A DNA stretch of 64,000 bases from Maribacter algarum (ex Lu et al. 2025) (nom. illeg.) (GCA_947495915.1 CANMAW010000004.1:347482-411481); one strand, 5' to 3'. Positions 29,187-38,887 are shown, numbered from the stretch's first letter. Translations and numbers: made by a program. Notes: generated from the sequence alone by a model not told the origin.

Positions 29187-29693
29187 ATGATGAAAAAATA
29201 TCGGTTAGTCATGCTTTTCGTTTATTTCTGCGCGAGTACAATCATGAGTGCTCAAGAAATGAACCCTAAAGATCTTTCAAGAATTATTTCGAAAATATCA
29301 GATACTTCAATAACAACGGGCAATACTATAAGATTTGCCTATAAGCAGCGACCTCTAATTTGTGTTTATGATGAAAACGCAAACAGAATGCGGATAATTT
29401 CGCCGATTGTAGAAACTAAAGATTTGGAAGAAAAACATCTACTAAATGCATTGGTTGCCAATTTTCATTCTGCATTAGACATAAAATATGCCCTAAGTGA
29501 TGAAGTGATGTGGGCCGTTTTTATTCATCCTTTACGAGAATTGACTGAGCATCAAGTAACTGATGCAATAAATCAAGTCTATACGGCCAGTATTACCTTT
29601 GGAAGTACCTACTCAAGTACTAATTTGGTTTTTCCTGGAAACACCAAAAAAATTGATAGTATTAAACCTAAAAAACTAATTAAAAGAAGCTAA
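29187..29693 (+). CDS. exported small protein of unknown function
   Basis: 168-residue protein with a Sec signal peptide (MMKKYRLVMLFVYFCASTIM, cut after MSAQ). The mature part is mixed alpha/beta: a strand pair around 'PLICVYDENANRMRIISPI', a helix 'HLLNALVANFHSALDIKYAL', 'EVMWAVFIHPLRELTEHQV' and a basic C-terminus 'KPKKLIKRS'. I do not recognise the family; the layout resembles the YbjN/type III chaperone-like fold, which is only an impression. Two adjacent ATGs are possible starts. Its stop overlaps the stop of the convergent acyltransferase gene by four bases, with no terminator between them. Confidence 0.72.
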   Translation: MMKKYRLVMLFVYFCASTIMSAQEMNPKDLSRIISKISDTSITTGNTIRFAYKQRPLICVYDENANRMRIISPIVETKDLEEKHLLNALVANFHSALDIKYALSDEVMWAVFIHPLRELTEHQVTDAINQVYTASITFGSTYSSTNLVFPGNTKKIDSIKPKKLIKRS

Positions 29694-30232
29694 TAGCTGT
29701 TCTTTGGTACGATACCTACCACACCTTTATAAAAATCTTCGTAGATTTTAAAATCAGCCTCTTTATCCGCTGTTGTCATTATTGGTTTAGAAATCTTTAT
29801 CTGTTTTTTTCCAGCATCAAATGCAACAAGTACCACTGGAACTTTTGCTGCGCGAGCGATGTAATAAAACCCCGTTTTCCATTTGGTTACCTTTTTTCTA
29901 GTACCTTCTGGCGCTATGGTCAAACGAAATTGTTCCCTTTCTTTAAACAAGGCCACGGTGGCACTCACAGTATCATTGTTTTTACTTCTATCAATTGGTG
30001 CCCCGCCTAACGCCTTAAAAATCCAACCGTAAGGCGCTCTAAACAAACTCTTCTTACCAATCCAATTGATTTGTTCATTCCAAACTTTTCTGATAATCAA
30101 CCCTAAAAAAAAATCTAAATTACTGGTATGTGAAACAACAATGAACACCCCTTTTTTAAGATGGCTTGGAAAATCGCCTTCGATACTCCATTTCATTATT
30201 TTAAAATAAATAAACTTAGCTAGTTTGTGCAA
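29690..30232 (-). CDS. 1-acyl-sn-glycerol-3-phosphate acyltransferase family protein, TTG start
   Basis: PlsC-type acyltransferase of 180 residues acting on lysophospholipids or other acyl acceptors at the inner membrane. The H-x4-D motif is in 'SHTSNLDFFLG', and the glycerophosphate motif is 'APEGTRKK'. The conserved N-terminus 'LAKFIYFKIMKW' lies before the first ATG (30196), so TTG at 30232, one base after the kdnB stop, is the likely start. It is the last gene of the kdsB-HAD-kdnB run, which links it to envelope lipid or LPS synthesis, though the acceptor is unknown. Confidence 0.88.
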   Translation of the reverse strand: MHKLAKFIYFKIMKWSIEGDFPSHLKKGVFIVVSHTSNLDFFLGLIIRKVWNEQINWIGKKSLFRAPYGWIFKALGGAPIDRSKNNDTVSATVALFKEREQFRLTIAPEGTRKKVTKWKTGFYYIARAAKVPVVLVAFDAGKKQIKISKPIMTTADKEADFKIYEDFYKGVVGIVPKNSY

Positions 30233-30233
30233 A

Positions 30234-31361
30234 CTATATTTTTTGATAAATGGATTTTAATTTTTCAGGAGTAATGGTTTTTCTCCAATTTTTACCGAGG
30301 GCATTTTCCCATAGGGGAACCATACCCATAGCCACGGTAACCATAGTATCAAATTGAGCATCTGTTAAATCAGCGCAAATGCCTGTAGGAAGATCTATTT
30401 GATGTAGTTTCATCATTTGATTAAATCCCTTTACACCATCCTCATAAAACTCGCTCAAATGCTGAAAAACTAAGCAATTACCAATACCGTGCTTAATACC
30501 TAAAAGATATGAAAGTCCGTAACTCATAGCATGAGCAACCCCTACCTGCGAATAGGCAATACTCATACCACCATGCCAAGAAGCCATCATTAATTTATTT
30601 CGTGAATCTTCTGGAGTTAAGTTACTCAAATAAACCTCATTGCATAAGTCTAAAGCTTTCTCTCCGTAACTTTGACTAAATGCATTTAAATAGGTACCAT
30701 TCAATGATTCAATACAATGAATATAGCAATCCATGCCTGTATAAAACCATTGTTCTTTTGGTACGCCGGCGGTCAAATCAGGATCAAGCAGTACTTGATC
30801 AAAAGTGGTAAAATCAGAATTAATACCCAGTTTCTTATCAGGACCTAATAATACGGTCGTTCGAGAAACTTCTGCTCCGGTACCACTGATTGTAGGAATA
30901 CCTACATGGTAAATTGACTTTTTTTGAACTAAGTCCCATCCTTGATACTTCGCAGCACCTCCATCATTGGTAAGCACAATAGCCACCGCTTTCGCTAAAT
31001 CTAAAAGCGTACCTCCACCGATACCAACTACGCCAGACGGTAATTCAGAAAAGTTTTCTTTTAGCAATTGTACCAAAGCGTCTACTTGGGTAGTTTTAGG
31101 CTCTTCAGCGGCAGAAATAAATATAATTTGATCATTAAAAATTGAAGGTATTCGTTTAGAAAGTTCCGTTCCCTCAAATACATCATCAACCAAAAAAATA
31201 ATGGGTGCATCAGAATGTTTTCTTTGCGGCATTAAAATATCACCCAACTGATCAAAACAGCCACTGCCAAAAACAACTCTAGGAACCATAGGAAAATTAC
31301 GATACCCCTTCATTTTAATATTTTTAGATTTTAAAGTTTGTCTATCTTTTTTTACCTCCAT
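30234..31361 (-). CDS. kdnB: 3-deoxy-D-manno-octulosonate 8-oxidase-like, iron-containing alcohol dehydrogenase
   Basis: 375-residue group III (iron) alcohol dehydrogenase. NAD-binding glycine motif 'GVVGIGGGTLLDLAKAVA'; metal/substrate region 'GVAHAMSYGLSYLLGIKHGIGN' with the family histidines; 'TISGTGAEVSRTTVL'. The N-terminal 'YRNFPMVPRVVFGSG' is the form seen in KdnB of Shewanella, which oxidises Kdo at C8 so that KdnA can aminate it to 8-amino-Kdo. The kdsB gene two positions upstream supports this. Start ATG 31361 lies eight bases after the HAD stop; a shorter start at 31313 (MKGYRNF) is possible. No kdnA aminotransferase is in the window. Confidence 0.8.
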   Translation of the reverse strand: MEVKKDRQTLKSKNIKMKGYRNFPMVPRVVFGSGCFDQLGDILMPQRKHSDAPIIFLVDDVFEGTELSKRIPSIFNDQIIFISAAEEPKTTQVDALVQLLKENFSELPSGVVGIGGGTLLDLAKAVAIVLTNDGGAAKYQGWDLVQKKSIYHVGIPTISGTGAEVSRTTVLLGPDKKLGINSDFTTFDQVLLDPDLTAGVPKEQWFYTGMDCYIHCIESLNGTYLNAFSQSYGEKALDLCNEVYLSNLTPEDSRNKLMMASWHGGMSIAYSQVGVAHAMSYGLSYLLGIKHGIGNCLVFQHLSEFYEDGVKGFNQMMKLHQIDLPTGICADLTDAQFDTMVTVAMGMVPLWENALGKNWRKTITPEKLKSIYQKI

Positions 31362-31369
31362 ACCTTCTT

Positions 31370-32068
31370 CTACAAATACTTTAAAATATCGACTACCTTA
31401 TTCAATTTCAGATAATTAAATTCATCTTCTTTAACAGAGACTTCTTCATGTTGCCAGGTGGTATGAAACGGAATATGCACCGCTTTTGCACCAATATTTA
31501 ATAGTGGTAAAACATCTGATTTCAAAGAATTACCAATCATCAAAAATTCGTTGACATCTATTTTTAAATGATCAAGTAAATTTTGATAGTTCGCTTCTTT
31601 TTTATCACTTAATACTTCAACATGATGAAAATATTTTGATAAACCTGATCGCTCAATTTTGCGTTCTTGATCTAATAAATCTCCTTTTGTTAAAACAATT
31701 AAACGGTATTTTTCTCCTAAACTTTCAAGTACTTGTTCAACACCGTCAAGTAACTCAACAGGGTGTGTAATCATTTCTTTTCCAAGAGTCAAAATCTTTG
31801 AGATTGTTGCTTGCGAAATCGTATTATTTGATAAATCTAAAGCCGATTCTACCATTGAAAGTACAAAACCCTTAATACCATACCCATAGGTTTCCAAGTT
31901 TTTCATTTCCATTTTAAACAATTCTTGATCAATCTTATTTTTGGTTTCAAATCCGTCTAATAGGCTTGCAAATTCTTCTTCTGCATTTCTAAAATAGGTC
32001 TCATTTACCCAAAGGGTATCATCTGCATCAAAACCTATTACCTTAATCTTACTATAATCTACTTCCAT
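31370..32068 (-). CDS. HAD-superfamily hydrolase in the Kdo cluster
   Basis: 232-residue HAD phosphatase of the YjjG-like type. Motif I is '[12 protein letters not shown]' (nucleophile Asp in DADDT), motif II 'IVLTKGD', motif III the Lys around 'SDKKEANY', and motif IV '[15 protein letters not shown]'. A helical cap sits between motifs I and II. It overlaps kdsB by ten bases and is followed by kdnB, so it probably acts on a Kdo-pathway or nucleotide phosphate. It is unlike the small tetrameric KdsC, which lacks a cap. Specific substrate unknown. Confidence 0.85.
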   Translation of the reverse strand: MEVDYSKIKVIGFDADDTLWVNETYFRNAEEEFASLLDGFETKNKIDQELFKMEMKNLETYGYGIKGFVLSMVESALDLSNNTISQATISKILTLGKEMITHPVELLDGVEQVLESLGEKYRLIVLTKGDLLDQERKIERSGLSKYFHHVEVLSDKKEANYQNLLDHLKIDVNEFLMIGNSLKSDVLPLLNIGAKAVHIPFHTTWQHEEVSVKEDEFNYLKLNKVVDILKYL

Positions 32069-32787
32069 GCGTCTTGCGCTCTTTTTAAATCTTCAGGGGT
32101 ATCAATTTCAATTCCGCTTACGGTGGTTTCAACCATCTTGATTTTCTTACCGTATTCTAAATACCGTATTGCTTCAATTTTTTCAGTAGCCTCAAGTGTT
32201 AACATAGGCAGTTTCTGAAAGTCCATAAGGGCTCTTTTTCTGAAAGCATAAATTCCTTTGTGCTTAAAGTACTTTACATCAGTATCAGTAGCTCTAGGAT
32301 ACGGTATTGGTGATCTAGAAAAATATAAGGCAAAATTGCGTTTATCTACAATAACTTTTACAGTATTCGGATTCTCAATCTCTTCCAAATCAGTAATATG
32401 TACCATTAAAGAGGCTAAATCAATTTCTTCTGTTATATCACTTTTAAACACCTCTAAAACTGATGACAAGCTTTCTCTATCTGTAAAGGGTTCATCACCT
32501 TGCACATTTACGATGATATCGACATTCATATCTTCAACTGCCTCAGCAATTCGATCACTACCGCAATCATGCTCTTTAATACTCATGATTGCTCTTCCTC
32601 CAGCGTTTGAAATTACATCATAAATGGTAGAACTATCGGTTACTACAAATACCTCATCGAACAATTCGGTTTTTATAGCGGCCTCATAAGTTCTTAAAAT
32701 CACAGGCTTACCGGAGAGGTCTTGCATTAATTTGGCTGGAAATCTAGATGCCGCATAGCGTGCGGGAATCATCGCTATTACTTTCAC
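32059..32787 (-). CDS. kdsB: 3-deoxy-manno-octulosonate cytidylyltransferase, GTG start
   Basis: CMP-Kdo synthetase of 242 residues, activating Kdo (or 8-amino-Kdo) with CTP for lipid A core assembly. Signature '[16 protein letters not shown]' near the start, 'VNVQGDEPF' and '[10 protein letters not shown]' at the C-terminus. GTG at 32787 gives the usual '[14 protein letters not shown]' beginning; the internal ATG at 32772 would cut the first strand. It overlaps the HAD gene by ten bases. Neighbouring kdnB raises the possibility that the amino sugar form is the real substrate. Confidence 0.94.
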   Translation of the reverse strand: MKVIAMIPARYAASRFPAKLMQDLSGKPVILRTYEAAIKTELFDEVFVVTDSSTIYDVISNAGGRAIMSIKEHDCGSDRIAEAVEDMNVDIIVNVQGDEPFTDRESLSSVLEVFKSDITEEIDLASLMVHITDLEEIENPNTVKVIVDKRNFALYFSRSPIPYPRATDTDVKYFKHKGIYAFRKRALMDFQKLPMLTLEATEKIEAIRYLEYGKKIKMVETTVSGIEIDTPEDLKRAQDAWK

Positions 32788-32808
32788 ATGAACTAATTTA
32801 AATTGAAG

Positions 32809-33378
32809 TTAAGCCTTAGCTTTTGGTCTTAACTTTCTATATATTTTAAAAATCACAAATAAAATTATAATAACTAATACTGCCGCCAATATAGGAGCAA
32901 ATATTGAAGCGGTAGTAACTACCATTGCAGTACCTGTTTCTACTGTGGAAACAATAGGGTTTGCAACTCCGCCGGTCGTTGCCGTAGAGGCTAATCTACC
33001 AGCCGCGCCTGCTCCTTTTATTGCTGTGGCAGTTCCACCTCCAGCGATTATCGCTAAAGACCAAGTTACCACCGGATCTAACCCCGCAACCGTACTTACC
33101 ATTACCGCAGTACCTGCAATCGCAGCCAAAGGTACGGCCAAACTATCTAATACATTATCTACCCATGGAATGAAATAAGCAAAAATTTCGAAAACGGTTG
33201 CAACCCCTAAAGTTAATACCGCCGCCAAACTACCAATCCATTGCCAGCTCTCATTAAGTGCCCAAAAATCAAAATACCCGGCAAGACTTAATGCAAACAA
33301 TGGCAGAAATACCCGAAAGCCCACCGAGGCAGCTAAGCCAATTCCTAAAAAAATACTGATTACAGTTTCTCGTGTCAT
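32809..33378 (-). CDS. DUF4126 family membrane protein
   Basis: 189-residue protein with several hydrophobic segments: an N-terminal helix 'ISIFLGIGLAASVGFRVFLP', a helix near 'IGSLAAVLTLGVATV', 'PLAAIAGTAVMVS', and a strongly hydrophobic C-terminal helix 'APILAAVLVIIILFVIF' followed by a basic tail. The glycine/alanine-rich middle ('GGGTATAIKGAGAAGRL') is typical of DUF4126. Function unknown. It ends 21 bases before... the kdsB start on the same strand, so it could be the first gene of that transcript. Confidence 0.85.
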   Translation of the reverse strand: MTRETVISIFLGIGLAASVGFRVFLPLFALSLAGYFDFWALNESWQWIGSLAAVLTLGVATVFEIFAYFIPWVDNVLDSLAVPLAAIAGTAVMVSTVAGLDPVVTWSLAIIAGGGTATAIKGAGAAGRLASTATTGGVANPIVSTVETGTAMVVTTASIFAPILAAVLVIIILFVIFKIYRKLRPKAKA

Positions 33379-33527
33379 GATAAAAAATTCAAGAATTGAA
33401 ATGTAGGAAACACTATATTTAAAACCGAATATCGATTTACTAATAGTGCATCTCTCAATTTCTTAGTAACAATTTTAATACCATTGTTACAACCGATTAG
33501 AAATCAAATGATGTTTACGAATTTAGC

Positions 33528-34967
33528 TTATTCCATATCAAGAAAAAAATCATCTTTAAATCCAATAAGATATAGCTGATTTTTGGCTCTAGTTATTGCG
33601 GTATATAACCACCGTAAATATTCTTTATCTACCCCGTTTGGCATATAAGGTTGCTCAACAAAAACAGTATTCCATTGCCCTCCTTGAGACTTATGACAAG
33701 TAATTGCATATGAGAATTTTACTTGTAATGCATTAAAGTATTTATTGGACTTAACACCTAAGAATTTTTTATATTTAGAAGTTTCACCTGAATAATCTTC
33801 CATAACGTTTTGATACAATCGATTTCCGTCTTCATAAGAAAGTGATGGTGTTATAGCTTCTATAGTATCTAATAATAAAACGGTTTCAAAAGGTTTCATA
33901 TTCGGATAATCGACTAACTGCACTTTAACTTCCGCAAATTTGAAAGAATACAACTCTTTAATTGCAAAGATTTCAAGTATTTCTAAAATATCGCCATTCG
34001 CAATAAAACCGGCTTCAGATTTCGGTTCTAACCAGAAGTAGTTATTCTTTACAACCATCATGAAATCACCTACAGCGATCTCATTCTCTAAAAATAAAAT
34101 ACGTTGCCTAATATTCTCATTATATAGATTAGCTCTTTTATTCGATCGAACAATAAAAGCCGTTTCTTCCTTTCCATTAATTGCATATGAAGTATCAATA
34201 GCTTCTTGAACCTCATTACCATCAGTCAAGCGAACAATATCTTTAAAAGGATGTACATTAAACTGAAAGGCGTCGAAAAAATTACTTTGTAACTGCTCAC
34301 GTAAAGTGGTGGCATTTACTAAAATTCCTGAATCTTCTGCTTGTCTCACTACTTCGTCAAGCTCAAGCCTTGTAACTTGCTTATCGTAATTCAATTCAAG
34401 TTGATCAGCATCAAGTGCCGGACTCAAATTTAAATGTACTGGTGGTAACTGTGCAGTATCTCCTATTAAAATCAATTTACAGTTGTGACCAGAATACACA
34501 AACATTAATAAATCATCTAAAAGCGACCCGTTTTCAAAAAGTTTAGAATCTGCCGGCCGATCGGGTATCATTGAAGCTTCATCAACAATGAATATAGTAT
34601 TTCGATGTTTGTTAGGTGCTAGTACGAATTGTACACCTCCTCCACTTTGTTTTTTAGGAAAATATATTTTCCTATGAATGGTAAAGGCCTGCGTATTAGA
34701 ATAATTAGACATCACTTTTGCTGCTCTGCCAGTAGGCGCCATTAACACAGACTTCATTGTAGTTTGCCAAAGACTGTTAACCAAAGTACCTACCAAAGTC
34801 GTTTTACCAGTTCCGGCAAAACCCTTTAATAAGAAAACGGCATCCTTTTTGTTACTTAATATAAATGAAGCTAATTTTTGTAAAGCAATCTCCTGTTTCA
34901 AGGTCGGTTGATGCGGAAATTTTTGTTGCAAAACGGTGTAAAAAGCCTTGTCAGTGAGGGTTTTCAT
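33528..34967 (-). CDS. RecD/Pif1-like superfamily 1 DNA helicase
   Basis: 479-residue AAA/UvrD-C type helicase. Walker A 'GFAGTGKTTLVGTL' (about residues 46-59), motif Ia 'APTGRAAKVM', Walker B 'IFIVDEASMI', motif III 'LILIGDTAQLPP', and the C-terminal 'ITCHKSQGGQWN' and 'YTAITRAKNQLYLIG' of the UvrD-C-2 fold. This is the short form common in Bacteroidota, without the RecD N-terminal domain. It is probably a 5'-3' DNA helicase acting in repair or replication; the partner is unknown. It stands alone, divergent from the next gene. Confidence 0.9.
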   Translation of the reverse strand: MKTLTDKAFYTVLQQKFPHQPTLKQEIALQKLASFILSNKKDAVFLLKGFAGTGKTTLVGTLVNSLWQTTMKSVLMAPTGRAAKVMSNYSNTQAFTIHRKIYFPKKQSGGGVQFVLAPNKHRNTIFIVDEASMIPDRPADSKLFENGSLLDDLLMFVYSGHNCKLILIGDTAQLPPVHLNLSPALDADQLELNYDKQVTRLELDEVVRQAEDSGILVNATTLREQLQSNFFDAFQFNVHPFKDIVRLTDGNEVQEAIDTSYAINGKEETAFIVRSNKRANLYNENIRQRILFLENEIAVGDFMMVVKNNYFWLEPKSEAGFIANGDILEILEIFAIKELYSFKFAEVKVQLVDYPNMKPFETVLLLDTIEAITPSLSYEDGNRLYQNVMEDYSGETSKYKKFLGVKSNKYFNALQVKFSYAITCHKSQGGQWNTVFVEQPYMPNGVDKEYLRWLYTAITRAKNQLYLIGFKDDFFLDME

Positions 34968-35065
34968 AGGTCTGCTAAGATAATCAGTATTTTTGGGTCA
35001 AAAACTTTTACGATTGAAAAAAAAATGTAAATTTGTGTTCATGCCAAACTTTAAAAAATAAAGAT

Positions 35066-35803
35066 ATGATAATGATGATATTGGCGGTAATAGGAATCGT
35101 TTTATTTACCGTTGGAATAGTAATCGTAGTTGATAAGTTTTTACCACAAAAGGCTAAGCCTGTAGTTGCTATTGTTTTTGGACTACTTTCTATGTTTTTA
35201 GCGTATTTAATTTATCAGTCAATTACCGGACCAATCAAGTTTCAGGAAGTAAAGGAAAAACGTTTCGCTAAGGTTATTAATAACCTTAAAGACATCAAAA
35301 GATCTCAAGAAGCTCACAAGAGTGTAACTGGTAAATATGCTAAAGATTTTGGAAGCCTTGTAAGTTTTATTGAAAAATCAAATTACACCATCACACAGCA
35401 AAGAGATACATCTTTTATGGTTTACGATAAAACCTTTCAAATTGATGTTCAAAAAGACAGTATTATCATTGATACGTTAGGTACTGTTTCTGTTCGTGAT
35501 TCTCTTTTCAAAAAAGATAATCGTTTTAAAACTATGATGAATGTACCTGGCGCTCTTGGCGGTGAAAAGTTTACCATGAAATCAGATATTATTGATAAAG
35601 GTGGATATAAAGTTCCAGTATATGAAGTTAAAGTTGAAAAGAAAGTTGTTTTAGGTGATCAACCAGAAGATCTACTTTCAAGAGAGAATGCACAAATTGG
35701 TGTAGATGAAATTAACGGTAATGTTATTTCCTTAGGCTCTTTAACGCAAGTAAGTACAAGTGGAAATTGGCCTGCAATATACGACAGAAGAAGTGGCCAA
35801 TAA
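35066..35803 (+). CDS. membrane-anchored protein of unknown function, upstream of DUF3822-rsmD
   Basis: 245-residue protein with two N-terminal transmembrane helices ('MIMMILAVIGIVLFTVGIVI' and 'PVVAIVFGLLSMFLAYLIY'), then a soluble region of about 190 residues with a helix 'FAKVINNLKDIKRSQEAHKS' and mainly beta structure. No catalytic motif and no family that I recognise; the helix-plus-beta layout after the membrane segment is vaguely pilin-like, which I would not rely on. ATG at 35066 is chosen; an upstream TTG at 35033 would add a non-hydrophobic 'CSCQTLKNKD' stretch. Its end overlaps the next gene. Confidence 0.78.
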   Translation: MIMMILAVIGIVLFTVGIVIVVDKFLPQKAKPVVAIVFGLLSMFLAYLIYQSITGPIKFQEVKEKRFAKVINNLKDIKRSQEAHKSVTGKYAKDFGSLVSFIEKSNYTITQQRDTSFMVYDKTFQIDVQKDSIIIDTLGTVSVRDSLFKKDNRFKTMMNVPGALGGEKFTMKSDIIDKGGYKVPVYEVKVEKKVVLGDQPEDLLSRENAQIGVDEINGNVISLGSLTQVSTSGNWPAIYDRRSGQ

Positions 35804-36611
35804 TACTATAGAAAGAACAATTAAAGAATATAATAAATTGTCCATTCAAGTTAGCTTGAATGGACTTTCTTTTTGTATCGTAGATACCCTTTCCAATAAA
35901 GTTATTCAATCGGAAACAATTGTCTTTGAAAAAGAGCGAAATCCCCATGGATTGCAAAAGGGATTAATTGCTCTTATAGAAAAACATGAAATTGCAAAGA
36001 AAACATTTGATGAGGTAATTGTCATACATAGAAACAAACTATTCAGCTTAGTACCCAAACCTTTATTTGACGATAACGAACTAGCTAATTATTTAAAGTT
36101 CAATACGCGTATCTTAGCCAATGATCATATCGCTTTCGACGAAATTGAAAGTTATGAAATGATAAATGTATACGTGCCTTTTACGAATGTCAATAACTAC
36201 ATTTACGACCTTTTTGGCGAATTCATCTTTAAGCACAGTGGTACAGTTATGGTTGAATCATTGCTAGGTAATCAAAACAGAAATAAAGAATCGATTTGCT
36301 ATGTGCATATAGCTCATCAGCAAATGGAAATTACTGTAATTCAAAATAAAAAGTTACTTCTTTACAACAGTTTTGAGTTTTATACTAAAGAAGATTTTAT
36401 CTACTATTTACTATTTACCTTTGAACAATTAAAATTAGATACGGAAAGTACTCCATTAAAACTTTTTGGCGATGTAGAAGAAGGTGATCGCATTTATTCT
36501 ATTAGCTACGAATATGTAAACAAAGTATCGATATTTGCGCCCTCTATAAATTCCTATCCAATGGATTTTGATAAAGATTCAATTGACTTTACCGTTTTAA
36601 AATCTTTGTAA
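35793..36611 (+). CDS. DUF3822 family protein, non-ATG start
   Basis: About 272 residues. The strand-rich start 'LSIQVSLNGLSFCIVDT' and the second half 'CYVHIAHQQMEITVIQNKKLLLYNSFEF' look like the two lobes of an actin/hexokinase-type (ASKHA) fold, as in DUF3822; no nucleotide motif is clear. There is no usable ATG: GTG at 35793 (overlapping the previous stop region) or GTG at 35760 must be used. The stop shares one base with the rsmD ATG (TAATG). The pairing with rsmD suggests a link to ribosome or envelope biogenesis, but function is unknown. Confidence 0.8.
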   Translation: MANNTIERTIKEYNKLSIQVSLNGLSFCIVDTLSNKVIQSETIVFEKERNPHGLQKGLIALIEKHEIAKKTFDEVIVIHRNKLFSLVPKPLFDDNELANYLKFNTRILANDHIAFDEIESYEMINVYVPFTNVNNYIYDLFGEFIFKHSGTVMVESLLGNQNRNKESICYVHIAHQQMEITVIQNKKLLLYNSFEFYTKEDFIYYLLFTFEQLKLDTESTPLKLFGDVEEGDRIYSISYEYVNKVSIFAPSINSYPMDFDKDSIDFTVLKSL

Positions 36612-37150
36612 TGCGAATTATTTCTGGTAAATATAAAAGCAGGCGAATTATAGCACCAAATCGATTGCCGGTACGACCTACCACTGACATGGCCAAAGAA
36701 GCTTTATTTAACATTCTAAACAATCAGTATTATTTTGATGAAGTAGCTGTGTTAGATTTATTCGCAGGAACCGGTAATATTAGCTATGAATTTGCATCAA
36801 GAGGCACAGAGAACATTACCGCTATAGATACTGATTATGGCTGTATTCAATTCATTGCAAAAATTGCCGAAGAACTTGAATTTAATATTACGCCAATAAA
36901 AAGTGATGTTTTTTCATATTTAGAAAAAGCAAATAACAAGGCAGATATCATTTTTGCTGACCCTCCTTACGATATATCACAAGAGGATTTTGAACGAATT
37001 CCTGAATTGGTTTTTAAAAATAAACTATTACTTGAAAATGGTATATTAGTTATTGAACATGCTAAGCAAACCGATCTATCAAAGGGCATGTATTTCACCA
37101 AAATGCGCAAGTATGGTAGTAGCGCCTTTAGTTTTTTCGAAGCACCTTAA
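36611..37150 (+). CDS. rsmD: 16S rRNA (guanine(966)-N2)-methyltransferase
   Basis: 179-residue SAM-dependent methyltransferase that modifies G966 of 16S rRNA in the 30S head. N-terminal 'MRIISGKYKSRRI' and 'RPTTDMAKEALFNIL' are the family signature, the SAM motif is 'VLDLFAGTGNISYE', and the catalytic N/DPPY motif is 'FADPPYDI' (about residue 117). Translationally coupled to the DUF3822 gene by a one-base overlap. Confidence 0.95.
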   Translation: MRIISGKYKSRRIIAPNRLPVRPTTDMAKEALFNILNNQYYFDEVAVLDLFAGTGNISYEFASRGTENITAIDTDYGCIQFIAKIAEELEFNITPIKSDVFSYLEKANNKADIIFADPPYDISQEDFERIPELVFKNKLLLENGILVIEHAKQTDLSKGMYFTKMRKYGSSAFSFFEAP

Positions 37151-37185
37151 ATGAAAATAGTTTAACGCCTCATCTTGTAATTCAC

Positions 37186-38847
37186 ATGACAAAGTTCAAA
37201 ATTGCAAAATTTTTTATTCTCATAATCTTTTCTATTTTACTTGCATCTTGTGATACAACAATTCAAAAAGCCGACCTTATACTTACCAATACAAATATAT
37301 GGACGGGCGATGAATCAACACCAGAAGCACAGGCTATGGCCATTCATGGAGATTCAATTATAGCTATTGGATCTAACAAGGAAGTTCTCAAATTTAAAGA
37401 CAATCATACCCAAATAGTAAATGCTAAAGAAAAATTTGTGTATCCAGGTTTTATCGATTCACATGTTCATTTACTAATGGGAGGCAATGCACTATTGAGT
37501 GTAGAATTACGAGATGCTAATACCAAAGAAGAATTTGTACGTCGTATTCAAGCCTATGCAAAAACGCTTGAACCTGGTCAATGGATACTAGAAGGTAATT
37601 GGGATCATACTTTGTGGGGTGGCGAGTTGCCAAAAAAAGAATGGATTGATTCTTTCACAGAAAATAACCCTGTAGCACTATACCGCCTTGATGGTCATAT
37701 GATACTTGCCAATACGGCTGCGCTAAAACTTGCAGGAATAAATAAAAACACTACCCATATAGAAGGTGGTGAGATTAAGCGAAATGCAAATGGAGAACCA
37801 ACAGGTGTGCTAAAAGATAATGCTATGTTTCCGGTATTGAACAAAATACCCTTAATGACTGAAGCACAAAAAAAGAAAGCAATTCAGGCTGCTTCAACAT
37901 ACCTTTTGTCCAATGGGGTTACCACGGTACATGATGTAGACAGCTTAGGTACGTTCAAAACTGCATATAACATGCTCAAACAAGGCGAACTAACTATTCG
38001 TATTTATGCGGCTAATCAGTTGAAAAAATGGAAAGAACTGAACGCAAAACCAAATCAAAATTCGGTATGGCTTTCAAGTGGTCTTTTAAAAGGTTTTGTT
38101 GATGGTTCTTTAGGTTCGCATACGGCTTCTTTTAAAGAACCATACACAGACAAACCTGATGATTCCGGATTTTTTCTTCAGCCAGAAGAAGAATTGTACC
38201 AATTAATTTCAGAAGCCGATAAAGCGAAGCATCAAATAACAATACATGCTATAGGTGATAATGCAATCAACAAGCAATTGAACATATATGACCGCGTAAG
38301 TAATGAAAATGGTGATTATGACCGAAGATTTCGCATAGAACATGTTCAACACATTTCACCAGATGATGTAAAGCGTTTAGCTGCCTTAAACGTCATTGCA
38401 AGTATGCAACCTTACCATGCTATTGATGATGGTAGATGGGCTGAAGAATTAATAGGGCCTGAACGAATAAAAACCACTTATGCATTTAAGACTTTACTTG
38501 ATGCCAATACGAAATTAGTATTTGGTAGTGATTGGCCAGTAGCCCCAGCCTCTCCATTATTAGGAATATATGCTGCATCAACGAGACGCACAATCGATGG
38601 TAAAAATCCTGACGGATGGGTTCCTGACCAAAAAATATCAGTCTCTCAAGCGTTGAAGGCTTACACAACAAACGCCGCCTATGGGTCGTTTGACGAAAAC
38701 CACAAAGGAAGCTTAGCCGTTGGTAAACTTGCTGACTTTGTAATACTTAATGAAAACATTTTAGAAATTGATCCTGTTTCCATACCAGATGTTCAAGTTT
38801 TGGAAACTTATGTAGGTGGAAAGAAAATGTTCGAGTTTGGTAATTGA
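37186..38847 (+). CDS. amidohydrolase family lipoprotein (YtcJ-like)
   Basis: 553-residue metal-dependent amidohydrolase with a lipoprotein signal peptide: hydrophobic stretch then LASC, with Cys22 as the lipidated residue followed by Asp. The amidohydrolase-3 barrel has 'FIDSHVHLLMGG' (two metal histidines), 'ITIHAIGDNAIN', 'RIEHVQHISPDD' and the metal aspartate in 'VFGSDWPVAP'. N-terminal 'ADLILTNTNIWTGD' and C-terminal 'GSLAVGKLADFVIL' form the composite beta sandwich. Localised to the outer or inner membrane facing the periplasm. Substrate not known for this group. Starts 36 bases after rsmD. Confidence 0.92.
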   Translation: MTKFKIAKFFILIIFSILLASCDTTIQKADLILTNTNIWTGDESTPEAQAMAIHGDSIIAIGSNKEVLKFKDNHTQIVNAKEKFVYPGFIDSHVHLLMGGNALLSVELRDANTKEEFVRRIQAYAKTLEPGQWILEGNWDHTLWGGELPKKEWIDSFTENNPVALYRLDGHMILANTAALKLAGINKNTTHIEGGEIKRNANGEPTGVLKDNAMFPVLNKIPLMTEAQKKKAIQAASTYLLSNGVTTVHDVDSLGTFKTAYNMLKQGELTIRIYAANQLKKWKELNAKPNQNSVWLSSGLLKGFVDGSLGSHTASFKEPYTDKPDDSGFFLQPEEELYQLISEADKAKHQITIHAIGDNAINKQLNIYDRVSNENGDYDRRFRIEHVQHISPDDVKRLAALNVIASMQPYHAIDDGRWAEELIGPERIKTTYAFKTLLDANTKLVFGSDWPVAPASPLLGIYAASTRRTIDGKNPDGWVPDQKISVSQALKAYTTNAAYGSFDENHKGSLAVGKLADFVILNENILEIDPVSIPDVQVLETYVGGKKMFEFGN

Positions 38848-38887
38848 TGGTCGCTTAGTCTTTGATTTTAGATAATGCTAACAACCT

